From positions 1-60,173 of the forward strand of contig JAFRIV010000026.1 of assembly GCA_017432615.1 (NCBI GenBank): 60,173 nt of DNA. Reading direction: 5' to 3'. Below the pieces are notes generated by a model. It searched no databases. It saw nothing but the letters and a program-made list of their open reading frames with translations, and had not been told where the DNA came from. Source of the stretch: Oscillospiraceae bacterium (GTDB lineage: Bacteria > Bacillota > Clostridia > Oscillospirales > Oscillospiraceae). Made by a program: the position numbers and the translations under genes. Of the stretch, positions 17,508 to 24,711 are shown piece by piece (positions within the stretch are counted from its first letter, which is position 1; the number at the start of each line of letters is the position of its first letter).

Positions 17508-17936
17508 ATGTTTGAACTGATTCCCTTTGATCACAGAATACGCCACCTTGCCAATACGGATCCTTTCCGCGAGATGAACGAGTTTTTCAATAACGCATCC
17601 AGAACTGCTGTCAATCCCTTTGCAACGGATGTGATCGATCACGGCGATGCTTTTGAGCTGGATGCCGAGCTGCCCGGATTCAAAAAGGAAGATATTTCTC
17701 TGAATATCGAAAACGATTGCCTGACCATCTCTGCCGAGCGTAAGTTCAACAAAGATGAAAAGGTTCCCAACTTTGTGAAGAGAGAGCGCTTCTATGGCTC
17801 TTACAGCCGCAGCTTTGACCTCACCGGTATCGATGTGGACAAGATCACAGCGGCGTATACAGACGGCGTACTGAAGCTCACGCTTCCGAAAGTCGCCGAG
17901 GAAGTGCCTGTCAGCCGTTCCATTCAGATCAGCTGA
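17508..17936 (+). CDS. Hsp20/alpha-crystallin small heat-shock protein
   Basis: The 142-residue ATP-independent holdase binds unfolding proteins in the cytoplasm. The alpha-crystallin domain spans about residues 35-135 (VIDHGDAFELDAELPGFKKEDISLN, ERFYGSYSRSFDLTGIDVDKITAAYTDGVLKLTLPK). The C-terminal tail holds the SRSIQIS segment, which contains the I-x-I oligomerisation motif. I chose the ATG at 17508 because TTGGAGGA lies 7 bases upstream; the earlier in-frame ATG at 17493 would put the ribosome site inside the gene. Regulation by HrcA is inferred from the upstream CIRCE. A strong terminator follows. Confidence 0.95.
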   Translation: MFELIPFDHRIRHLANTDPFREMNEFFNNASRTAVNPFATDVIDHGDAFELDAELPGFKKEDISLNIENDCLTISAERKFNKDEKVPNFVKRERFYGSYSRSFDLTGIDVDKITAAYTDGVLKLTLPKVAEEVPVSRSIQIS

Positions 17937-17960
17937 GCAATTGAAAAACAGTTTCACTTT

Positions 17961-17995
17961 CAGAAAAGCCCCGGCTTGCAGCCGGGGCTTTTCTG
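17961..17995 (+). terminator. Terminator of hsp20
   Basis: A 14-bp stem (AGAAAAGCCCCGGC / GCCGGGGCTTTTCT) with a TTGCA loop. The stem itself supplies the A- and T-tracts. Confidence 0.85.
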
Positions 17996-18004
17996 CGGTA
18001 TAAT
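17976..18004 (+). promoter_or_regulatory. Possible tatD promoter embedded in the hsp20 terminator
   Basis: A perfect TATAAT at 17999-18004 lies 17 bp after a weak TTGCAG that forms the terminator loop. The -10 is convincing; the -35 matches only three positions. Confidence 0.5.
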
Positions 18005-18041
18005 CCCATATACGGTGAAACACAGAGGGGAGAATTCAGCC

Positions 18042-18803
18042 ATGTTTATTGAGACGCATGCCCACTATGACGATAGTGCTTTTGAGGAGGACCGGCATTC
18101 TCTGCTCTCCGCGGTGCACGATTCCGGGATCGACCATATCATCGATCCGGGTTGTGATCTCTCCAGCACGCAGCAAGCCTGCACGCTTGCTGAAAAATAT
18201 GATTTCGTCTCTTTTGCGGCCGGGATTCATCCGGAAGAAGTGCAGGATCTGCCGGAGGATTATCCTGACGTACTCAGATCTTATTTGTGCCATCCGAAGT
18301 GTGTGGCCGTCGGAGAAATCGGGCTGGACTATTACTGGGATACTTTTCTCAAAGAAAAACAGAAGCAGGTGTTTGACCGGCAGCTTCGCTTGGCTTTGGA
18401 AGCGGATAAGCCTGTTATAATCCATGACAGGGAGGCGCATGGCGACTGCCTGGAAACCGTTCGCCGTTATCCGGGGCTTCGGGGGGTATTTCACTGCTAT
18501 TCCGGCAGTGCGGAGATGGCCCGGGAATTGCTGAAAAACGGCTGGTATCTGGGTTTTGACGGGCCGGTCACCTATAAAAATGCAAGGAAGACGATAGAAG
18601 TGCTGCACCTCACCCCTCCGGACAGGATCCTGCTGGAAACGGATTCTCCCTATATGAGCCCCGTGCCGATGCGCGGCAAACGAAACGATTCCCGCAATCT
18701 GCAATACATTGCGGCGAGAATTGCGGAAGTGAAAAATCTCAGCGTGGAAGAAGTCGCCCGGCAGACAAGTACAAATGCCAGAGAGCTTTTCCGCCTGCCA
18801 TGA
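18042..18803 (+). CDS. tatD: TatD-family metal-dependent hydrolase/DNase
   Basis: The 253-residue TIM-barrel amidohydrolase has the metal motif THAHYDD at residues 4-10, where the family usually has HxHxD. Other motifs are FAAGIHPEEV (about 64), VAVGEIGLDYYWD (about 90), VIIHDREAH (about 127), GVFHCYSGS (about 150) and LLETDSPYMSP (about 200). Family members act as 3'-5' nucleases or D-aminoacyl-tRNA deacylases. The ATG at 18042 follows AGAGGGGAGAA; upstream codons in frame are leader read-through. No metG or rnmV partner adjoins it, unlike in B. subtilis. Confidence 0.93.
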   Translation: MFIETHAHYDDSAFEEDRHSLLSAVHDSGIDHIIDPGCDLSSTQQACTLAEKYDFVSFAAGIHPEEVQDLPEDYPDVLRSYLCHPKCVAVGEIGLDYYWDTFLKEKQKQVFDRQLRLALEADKPVIIHDREAHGDCLETVRRYPGLRGVFHCYSGSAEMARELLKNGWYLGFDGPVTYKNARKTIEVLHLTPPDRILLETDSPYMSPVPMRGKRNDSRNLQYIAARIAEVKNLSVEEVARQTSTNARELFRLP

Positions 18804-18819
18804 GCCCAATTTCATAAAA

Positions 18820-18854
18820 AAGGAGACCGCCTGAACCGAAAGGAGCAGGCGGTC
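18820..18854. terminator. Bidirectional terminator between tatD and capA
   Basis: A 9-bp stem GACCGCCTG / CAGGCGGTC with a 12-base loop. Plus-strand reading meets TTCTTATCTT and minus-strand reading meets a T6 run, so it is stronger for the minus-strand srtB-capA operon. Confidence 0.78.
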
Positions 18855-18887
18855 TTCTTATCTTAAAGGCTGGGAAAAGCGGATCGC

Positions 18888-20177
18888 TTAGCCCCAGCTT
18901 GCATAGTATGCGGAATAATCCGCACCCTGAGAACGAGCCTGGAAGGACCCGGTGAGTTTGCTCATCGCTCGCTCATAGCCTTCGGAATCTTCCTCATACG
19001 GGGTCGGACAATAGTTGTTGTAGTTGGCATAGGCATTATAATCAACATTTTTGCCGGCCTTGTAATTTGCCATCGCGTTCCCGCCGCTGATATTACTGCT
19101 GACGCAGCAGGGAATGCAGTCAAACCCTTCGTAGGAGATCGTGCCGTCCAGGTCACGCTTGATCGTTACCTGAATAATGGCAGTATCCGGATCGGACGGC
19201 TGTGTGTTTCCACCGAAGACCCAGTTTCCGAGAGAGTAGAAGATCGGAACGCCGTTATATACTTCGATCGGCTGCAGGCAGTGCGGATGTGTTCCGTAAA
19301 TAATATCGGCACCGGCATCCGCCACCGCGTGGGCAAGTGCTGTCTGGTTATCATTGGGGGAGTAATACAGTTCCTGCCCCCAGTGGAACATGCAGATTAC
19401 GATGTCTGCTCCCTGATCTCTGAGGTCTTTTACGCCCTGAACGGCCTTGTCCTTGCTGGGCAGAAGATCGTTTCCGGCAGTCCATATCCCGAGCTTCAGC
19501 CCGTTTTTTGTTGTCATGATCTGCCCCTGATTTTCATAGCCGTAAGGCAGCCCGGCTTCATCCAGAACACGCTGGGTATGTTCAACACCGGTATCGAAGA
19601 AGTCCTTTGTGTGGTTGTTTGCCATGGTGACAAAATCCACGCCGCCGTCGAGAAGGATGTTCACATACGCGGGATCAGCCAAGAAGGGGAACTGCACCAC
19701 CGTATAGTCATACGCCAGTTTTTCATCGGAGAAAGAACACTCCAGATTGGCAAGCGTATATTCATCTTCCGTAAAATAGGAAACGGTGTTCTGGTAGGGA
19801 TAAGCATAATCGTCTCCGACTGTCAGGGGCAGTGCGATCGGGTTGAAAACAAACTGAGAAGTAGCCCAAAGCGTATTATCGCCGATGAAAGACAGTTTAA
19901 AGAATTCAGGTTCCGGCTCCGGTGTCGGTTCCGGCGTTGGCTCCGGCGTCGGAACAGGGGACGGGGTGCTTTCGGCAGCGCTCAATAATACCGGCGCAGG
20001 TGTCGGTGCTGCATCCAGCGAACGAAAATATGCGGCTGTTTCTTCTGCCTGTTTGCCGCGGGCGCGAAACACCAGCAGCAGCATAAGCCCGATTATCACC
20101 AGCATCACAGATTCCAGAACATACAGGAGTATTGTGCCGAAACCGATTCTGTTTTTCTTTCTCTTTTTCCTCTTCAT
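18888..20177 (-). CDS. CapA-family (PGA_cap) cell-surface metallophosphatase-like protein
   Basis: The 429-residue protein has a basic N-terminus (MKRKKRKKNRIGF), one signal-anchor helix and a Pro/Thr/Glu linker (about 60-88, PTPEPTPEPTPEPEPE). The CapA domain follows. It starts LSFIGDNTLWA and contains LANLECSFSDE, VDFVTMANNHTKDF, MFHWGQELY and YGTHPHCLQPIEVYNGVPIFYSLGNWVFGG, the calcineurin-like metal-binding pattern. CapA was named for poly-gamma-glutamate export in Bacillus, but most homologues lack a known substrate, and no capB or capC is present. It lies 21 bases after sortase B in the same operon. Confidence 0.88.
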   Translation of the reverse strand: MKRKKRKKNRIGFGTILLYVLESVMLVIIGLMLLLVFRARGKQAEETAAYFRSLDAAPTPAPVLLSAAESTPSPVPTPEPTPEPTPEPEPEFFKLSFIGDNTLWATSQFVFNPIALPLTVGDDYAYPYQNTVSYFTEDEYTLANLECSFSDEKLAYDYTVVQFPFLADPAYVNILLDGGVDFVTMANNHTKDFFDTGVEHTQRVLDEAGLPYGYENQGQIMTTKNGLKLGIWTAGNDLLPSKDKAVQGVKDLRDQGADIVICMFHWGQELYYSPNDNQTALAHAVADAGADIIYGTHPHCLQPIEVYNGVPIFYSLGNWVFGGNTQPSDPDTAIIQVTIKRDLDGTISYEGFDCIPCCVSSNISGGNAMANYKAGKNVDYNAYANYNNYCPTPYEEDSEGYERAMSKLTGSFQARSQGADYSAYYASWG

Positions 20178-20198
20178 ACCGGATATGTACCTGCGGGA

Positions 20199-21032
20199 TC
20201 AGTGGATGGGAACCATCTTGCCGTGAACGACGAAACGTGCATCGTCGTATTCATAAGTGCAGGTGGAGAGCGTAAGGATCTTATCACCGGGCTTCACTTC
20301 AACATTCGAGGAGAAAGCAGACTGTGCGATAATGCTGTCAAGCCACTGCTGATTCCCTTCCTCTGTCGCAAACGAGATGTCATAGGTATGGGAATTCATA
20401 TCGGTGATGTATCCGGAGAAGAGCTCTACACGATAGTTCATATCCGGCGTATTCAGATAGAAGACAGGATGCTGCGTGTAGTAATCCTGCTTGGAATAAT
20501 TGACAAGCCTTGCAAACATCTTGCCGTCATTCATATGGTGGCCGTAAATGATGTTGTTGGTATTGTTGAAGTCATTCTGGCACAGGCATTCCACAAAAAG
20601 CGTGCCGTAAGAGCTGTAATTGCCGTCAATATCCTTATGAAGATAAAACATATTGTCATCGGTCTGCACTACAGCATAATTGATTACCGTGTCCGGACAA
20701 TAGAGCCACCCGACAACGTCACCGTTGCGCTGTTTCAACGCGTCAAAATCGACTTCGATGGGGGAGATCTCCGGATCCAGGAGGATCTCTTCCGGTTTTT
20801 CTTCCGGAGTCTGCTGCCCTTCCGCTGCAGGGGAAGCAGAAGGAGAGACCGGAACTGCCGTTGCGGCAGCCGGTTTCACATAGGTGTTCTGCACTTCTTT
20901 GGCATTCTTGTTGGATTGATAATATCCGCCGGGTGCAAGAACCGTATCGTAGATCTTATAGGCACTGTAGCCGAATACACCAATGAAAACGATGCATAAA
21001 ACAGTAAAAAGGATCCGTACAGGTTTTTTCAT
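20199..21032 (-). CDS. srtB: Class B sortase
   Basis: The 277-residue membrane-anchored transpeptidase cuts sorting signals and links proteins to the wall. It has an N-terminal signal-anchor (VRILFTVLCIVFIGVFGYSAY) and a Pro/Ala/Gln linker (about 50-80). The sortase barrel has NIIYGHHMNDGKMFARL (catalytic His), LSTCTYEYDDARFVVHG (catalytic Cys and Arg about 10 residues apart) and the class B marker segment DVVGWLYCPDTVINYAVVQ. The ATG at 21032 is preceded by AGGGAGGGTTTGTT; an upstream ATG at 21053 lacks a site. No gene in the window ends in a recognisable NPQTN- or LPXTG-type signal, so its substrates lie elsewhere. Confidence 0.93.
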   Translation of the reverse strand: MKKPVRILFTVLCIVFIGVFGYSAYKIYDTVLAPGGYYQSNKNAKEVQNTYVKPAAATAVPVSPSASPAAEGQQTPEEKPEEILLDPEISPIEVDFDALKQRNGDVVGWLYCPDTVINYAVVQTDDNMFYLHKDIDGNYSSYGTLFVECLCQNDFNNTNNIIYGHHMNDGKMFARLVNYSKQDYYTQHPVFYLNTPDMNYRVELFSGYITDMNSHTYDISFATEEGNQQWLDSIIAQSAFSSNVEVKPGDKILTLSTCTYEYDDARFVVHGKMVPIH

Positions 21033-21140
21033 AACAAACCCTCCCTGAAACAATTCAACGGTATTATACTATGTGCAGGAGAAAAAATAAAGTGAATAAA
21101 TAGTAAATAAGAAAGTGAATCCGCGCAGGCAGACCCGGAA

Positions 21141-21172
21141 AAACAAAAGACCTTGCCGAGCCCGGCAAGGTC
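21141..21172 (-). terminator. Terminator of the four-tRNA operon
   Basis: A 10-bp stem GACCTTGCCG / CGGCAAGGTC (21149-21172) is followed on the minus strand by TTTTGTTTTT, just after the CCA of tRNA-Cys. Confidence 0.88.
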
Positions 21173-21175
21173 AAA

Positions 21176-21250
21176 TGGAGGCGCCACCCGGACTTGAACC
21201 GGGGAATCGCGGATTTGCAGTCCGCTGCCTTACCACTTGGCTATGGCGCC
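21176..21250 (-). tRNA. tRNA-Cys (GCA)
   Basis: Acceptor GGCGCCA, anticodon GCA in loop CTGCAAA, discriminator T and encoded CCA (21176-21178). It is last of four tRNAs in the operon. Confidence 0.95.
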
Positions 21251-21255
21251 ATTTA

Positions 21256-21284
21256 AAATATGCAGCTTTTCAGGCTGCATATTT
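21256..21284 (-). other. Hairpin in the tRNA-Gly/tRNA-Cys spacer
   Basis: A perfect 11-bp stem AAATATGCAGC / GCTGCATATTT with a 7-base loop fills the spacer between two tRNAs. On the minus strand it is followed by TTTAAAT. It could be a processing signal or a leaky terminator. Confidence 0.6.
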
Positions 21285-21288
21285 CAGC

Positions 21289-21364
21289 TGGAGCGGCTTA
21301 CGAGGCTCGAACTCGCTACCTCCACCTTGGCAAGGTGGCGCTCTACCAGATGAGCTAAAGCCGC
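21289..21364 (-). tRNA. tRNA-Gly (GCC)
   Basis: Acceptor GCGGCTT with matching 3' arm, anticodon GCC in loop TTGCCAA, and encoded CCA (21289-21291). Third in the operon. Confidence 0.95.
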
Positions 21365-21368
21365 AAGA

Positions 21369-21444
<76 letters not shown>

Positions 21445-21451
21445 AAAACAA

Positions 21452-21525
21452 TGGGAACAACTGGACTCGAACCAGTGACCCCCTGCTTGTAAGGCAGGTG
21501 CTCTAACCAGCTGAGCTATGCTCCC
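21452..21525 (-). tRNA. tRNA-Val (TAC)
   Basis: Acceptor GGGAGCA / TGTTCCC, anticodon TAC in loop CTTACAA. CCA is not encoded, unlike the three tRNAs downstream. First in the operon. Confidence 0.95.
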
Positions 21526-21541
21526 GCGCGACAGCTTTGTT

Positions 21542-21570
21542 ATAATACAGGAGAATTGAAAAAATGTCAA
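21542..21570 (-). promoter_or_regulatory. Promoter of the four-tRNA operon
   Basis: Minus-strand TTGACA, 17-bp spacer, TATTAT, ending 17 bases before tRNA-Val. This is the strongest-looking promoter in the window. Confidence 0.92.
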
Positions 21571-21579
21571 GGAAAAATT

Positions 21580-22308
21580 TCACGGATTTCTTCTGCAGGT
21601 GAAAAAAATTCTTCCGAGTTCACCTTGAGGCCCGTTTTTATCGACTTTAAGGACGGAGAAATTTGCCCGTGTGAGGACATTTATCAGGTCATCTACTTCA
21701 TACAGGTACTCGACATGTTCTTCCCTCCGCCTTTCCCAGAGGGAGCCCCGGCGTGTAAAAAGATCGAGCCCGTACAGCAGTGCCTCTCTGTTTTCTTCCA
21801 GATCGGCCCGCCAGAGGCAAAGCAGTTCATCATTTTCATCGACAGAAGTGCTTCCGTCAAGAGATCGAAGCCACCGGGCGGAACGTATATCAAAAATCAG
21901 AAGCCCGTTCGGGCGGATAAACAGACGGAGCCTTTCCAGAACGGCCAGCAGATCCTCCCGTGCCAGATAATTAAAGCTGTCAAGGGAACTGACAGCCGCA
22001 TCGACGGTTCCGTAAAGGTCCAGTTCCTCTGCACGCTGGCAAAGGAACAGCGGAGACACCCCTTTTTCCGTGCTCTTTTGCACGGCCACGGAAAGCATCT
22101 CCGGAGAAGCATCCGCACCGATCATATCATAGCCGCTTTCGGCAAGGGCACAGGTCAGTGTTCCGGTGCCGCAGCAGAGATCCAGAAGCAGACGGTATTC
22201 CCCGGTGTTTTCCGAAAAAATTTTTTGATAATAGGCAAGAAAAGCGGCATACGGCACATCGCCGGTCAATACATCATAAGCGTAAGCAAGAGGCCCGTAA
22301 GCAGTCAC
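21580..22308 (-). CDS. Class I SAM-dependent methyltransferase
   Basis: The 242-residue cytoplasmic methyltransferase starts YGPLAYAYDVLTGDVPYAAF. SAM motif I is LLLDLCCGTGTLTCALAESG (about residues 40-59), followed by MIGADASPEML and AVSSLDSFNYL. The C-terminal half has the beta-strand-rich DUF-type region often found in small-molecule or protein methyltransferases of this type. The substrate cannot be read from sequence. The GTG start overlaps the yerC stop by 4 bases (GTGA), so the two are co-translated. The C-terminus ends just inside the tRNA promoter. Confidence 0.83.
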   Translation of the reverse strand: MTAYGPLAYAYDVLTGDVPYAAFLAYYQKIFSENTGEYRLLLDLCCGTGTLTCALAESGYDMIGADASPEMLSVAVQKSTEKGVSPLFLCQRAEELDLYGTVDAAVSSLDSFNYLAREDLLAVLERLRLFIRPNGLLIFDIRSARWLRSLDGSTSVDENDELLCLWRADLEENREALLYGLDLFTRRGSLWERRREEHVEYLYEVDDLINVLTRANFSVLKVDKNGPQGELGRIFFTCRRNP

Positions 22309-22610
22309 TCTTCTTTTTCTCCCTCTATACCGAGACGGTCAAAAACCAGTTCGTATCCGCCGCTGCCATACTGTAGGGAACGGTTTACACGGCTGATCGT
22401 GGCGCTGGAAGCCCCGGTTTCATTCAGTATATCATTGTAGATCATTCCTTTGTGAAGGCACACAGCGACCTGATAGCGCTGTTCTAAAGCAACCAGTTCT
22501 GTCACGGTGCAAAGGTCATCAAAGAATTTGACGGCTTCTTCTACGGTTTCCAGCTGAAGAATGGCTTTGTACATTGCATCGTTGCGTTTCTTTTTCGGTG
22601 TTTTGTTCAT
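22305..22610 (-). CDS. YerC/YecD-family TrpR-related DNA-binding protein
   Basis: The 101-residue protein has the Trp-repressor fold signature: an N-terminal helical part (YKAILQLETVEEAVKFFDDLCT) and a helix-turn-helix (LVALEQRYQVAVCLHKGMIYNDILNETGASSATISRVNRSL, about 38-78). The YerC branch is conserved in Firmicutes and its regulon is not well known. The ATG follows GGAGGCAATAC. It heads the operon with the methyltransferase. Confidence 0.92.
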   Translation of the reverse strand: MNKTPKKKRNDAMYKAILQLETVEEAVKFFDDLCTVTELVALEQRYQVAVCLHKGMIYNDILNETGASSATISRVNRSLQYGSGGYELVFDRLGIEGEKEE

Positions 22611-22697
22611 GTATTGCCTCCGAAGTGTTGTGAAAATCCTTTAATATTTTAGCACTTTAGTTTAAGAAAGTAAAGGGGGAAAATTTTGCTTTTTCCC

Positions 22698-22726
22698 TTG
22701 CGGATTTCTTCTGCGCAAGGTATAAT
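22698..22726 (+). promoter_or_regulatory. Promoter of the hexokinase gene
   Basis: TTGCGG at 22698-22703 and a perfect TATAAT at 22721-22726, 17-bp spacer, 55 bases before the ATG. Confidence 0.72.
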
Positions 22727-22780
22727 ATCGTTTCAGGTAAAACAAACATGAACTGACAAATCAAAGGAGTGTTGACAGAT

Positions 22781-24055
22781 ATGGACTCAGTGAGGGATTT
22801 CCTGGTAAAACATTCATTGGCACCGGAAACCATCGACCCGGTTTCGTGCAGCACACAGATGCTGGCAAATATGGAAGCGGGGCTGCAGGGTCATGCGGTA
22901 GATATGCCTATGATCCCGACTTACCTCAAAGGTGCCGGCCATGTGCCGATGGGCAGAAAGGCGATTGTAATCGATGCCGGGGGCACCAATTACCGTTGCG
23001 CACTGGCGTATTTCAGCGAAGAAGGCTGCAAAGTCGAGTACCTGAGAAAAAGCAAAATGCCCGGTACGGAAGCGGCTGTCACCTGGGAGGCCTTTATTGC
23101 CTTTGTGGCAGATACCATTATGCCCTTTACCGATGAAGCGGACGTGATCGGTTTCTGTTTCTCCTATAATGCCGACATTACTCCGGACATGGATGGTATT
23201 GTCGAACGGATCGACAAGGAAGTCGTCATTACCGGCTGCGAAGGAAAACGCATAGGCGCCTCTCTCCTGGAAGAGCTTGAACGCCGCGGCGTCACCGGCA
23301 AGAAGGTCGTCATCCTGAATGATACGGTCGCTGCTCTTCTCGGCGGTTCCGCACTGCTGGATAAATCCCGTTACAGTGACTTTATCGGCATGATCTGCGG
23401 TACAGGGGCAAATACCTGCGCAGGCGTTGCCGTGGACAAGATCAAGAATCTTCAAAGCGATGCAGAAGGCAGTATGCTCATCAACCTGGAATCCGGGAAT
23501 TATTCCGCCATGCCGTGCGGGGATATCGATGAAGCGGTCGATGCGGCGAGCCATGTACCCGGAGAGAAAAAAATGGAAAAAATGTGCTCCGGCGCCTATA
23601 TCGGGGAAGTCTGCCATACGGCAATGAAAACGGCGGTGGCAGAGGGCTTTCTCCCGGCGGAAGTTCTTGCCAGAATGGATAAGATTGAAGCATTTAACGG
23701 TGCAGTTGTTGATAACTGGGCGTGCGGGACGGATCCCTACCACGTTTTTGATGCGGATGAGCAGCTCGCTTTTGCCCGGGATGTCTGCCTTGCCATTTTT
23801 GAACGTTCGGCCCGCTGTATGGCAACCAATATCCTTTCCATTCTGCGCCTCAATCATACAGGTTGTGAAAAGGAGAAACCCGCCTGTGTCTGTGCCGAAG
23901 GTTCTTTGGTAGCACGAAGCCGCTATTTCCTCCTGTTTTTGCAGAAAAGCCTGAATGAACTCCAGAATGCGGAAGATGCAAGGTTTGTGGAAGTAGTCCT
24001 CGGGAATGATACCACGCTGCCCGGTTCGGCTGTGGCTGCCCTTTCGAATACCTGA
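22781..24055 (+). CDS. Hexokinase-family sugar kinase
   Basis: The 424-residue protein belongs to the eukaryote-type hexokinase family rather than ROK glucokinases. The N-terminal helical segment precedes the phosphate loop IVIDAGGTNYRCAL (about residues 65-78). The sugar-binding KSKMPG-like stretch and IGFCFSYNADITPD (about 125) follow, then the catalytic-Asp region VVILNDTVAALLGGS (about 180) and the second phosphate motif GMICGTGANTCAG (about 205). It should phosphorylate a hexose with ATP, feeding glycolysis. The ATG at 22781 is 10 bases after AAAGGAGT. It is monocistronic, with its own promoter and a hairpin after it. Confidence 0.85.
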   Translation: MDSVRDFLVKHSLAPETIDPVSCSTQMLANMEAGLQGHAVDMPMIPTYLKGAGHVPMGRKAIVIDAGGTNYRCALAYFSEEGCKVEYLRKSKMPGTEAAVTWEAFIAFVADTIMPFTDEADVIGFCFSYNADITPDMDGIVERIDKEVVITGCEGKRIGASLLEELERRGVTGKKVVILNDTVAALLGGSALLDKSRYSDFIGMICGTGANTCAGVAVDKIKNLQSDAEGSMLINLESGNYSAMPCGDIDEAVDAASHVPGEKKMEKMCSGAYIGEVCHTAMKTAVAEGFLPAEVLARMDKIEAFNGAVVDNWACGTDPYHVFDADEQLAFARDVCLAIFERSARCMATNILSILRLNHTGCEKEKPACVCAEGSLVARSRYFLLFLQKSLNELQNAEDARFVEVVLGNDTTLPGSAVAALSNT

Positions 24056-24076
24056 GCTTTTCCGTAAAAATCAGAC

Positions 24077-24100
24077 AGCCGGTCAGCAGACCGGCTTGTT
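24077..24100 (+). terminator. Terminator after hexokinase
   Basis: Stem AGCCGGTC / GACCGGCT with an AGCA loop, followed by TGTTTGAT. The T-tract is modest. It separates the convergent hexokinase and dut genes. Confidence 0.62.
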
Positions 24101-24126
24101 TGATATAAACGGGTGGATGTTCACTG

Positions 24127-24561
24127 TCATTGCCCTGTAGATCCGAATCCTCCGGTACCGCGTTCGGTTTCCGGAAGAGCTTCGGCAAATTCAAAATCTG
24201 CCTCCGCAAACGGAAGGATCACCAGCTGGGCAATCCTTTCTCCGGGGACGATCGTGCGCGGAGTATCGGTATCATTGTGCATGGCGACGATGTATTCCCC
24301 GCGATAATCGCTGTCACATACGCCGACGCAGTTTGCCGGGCGGAGCCCTTCTTTGGCGGCAAGACCGCTGCGTGCAAATACGGCGCCGAACCATCCGTCC
24401 GGAATCGCAGCAGACAGGCCTGTCCCGATTTTTACTGTGGAGTGCGGCGGAATGACAGCCTCTTCCTCCAGACAGGCAAACAGATCATAACCGGCAGCAA
24501 AAGCAGACCCGCGCGCCGGCATTTTGGCGTTTTCCCGCAGTTTTTTTAAAATGATTTTCAT
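24127..24561 (-). CDS. dut: dUTP diphosphatase
   Basis: The 144-residue trimeric dUTPase hydrolyses dUTP to dUMP and pyrophosphate, keeping uracil out of DNA. The five motifs are in order: ARGSAFAAGYDLFA (1), FARSGLAAKEGL (2), NCVGVCDSDYRGEY (3), PGERIAQLVILPF (4) and the glycine-rich ERGTGGFGSTG (5). The ATG at 24561 follows AGGAGGTCGTCT. It is divergent from gdpP and shares its -35 region. Confidence 0.96.
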   Translation of the reverse strand: MKIILKKLRENAKMPARGSAFAAGYDLFACLEEEAVIPPHSTVKIGTGLSAAIPDGWFGAVFARSGLAAKEGLRPANCVGVCDSDYRGEYIVAMHNDTDTPRTIVPGERIAQLVILPFAEADFEFAEALPETERGTGGFGSTGQ

Positions 24562-24620
24562 AGACGACCTCCTGCATCCGGGCATTTTGCCGATAACCGG
24601 GTTGATTTTGCCCTTCCTTC

Positions 24621-24650
24621 ATTATACAGGGAAAAAACAAACTTGTAAAC
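24621..24650 (-). promoter_or_regulatory. dut promoter overlapping the divergent gdpP promoter
   Basis: Minus-strand TTTACA (plus 24645-24650), then TATAAT (plus 24621-24626), separated by about 18 bp. Its -35 overlaps the plus-strand TTGTAA of gdpP by four bases. Confidence 0.75.
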
Positions 24651-24671
24651 CTTCCTCTTATTTGATATAAT
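24643..24671 (+). promoter_or_regulatory. Promoter of the gdpP-ftsH gene run
   Basis: TTGTAA at 24643-24648, 17-bp spacer, TATAAT at 24666-24671, 41 bases before the gdpP ATG. No clear terminator is seen until after ftsH, so it could drive six genes. Confidence 0.78.
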
Positions 24672-24711
24672 ACATTGATTATTTTTTTCTGGAAGTGTGG
24701 AGAAAATAAAC

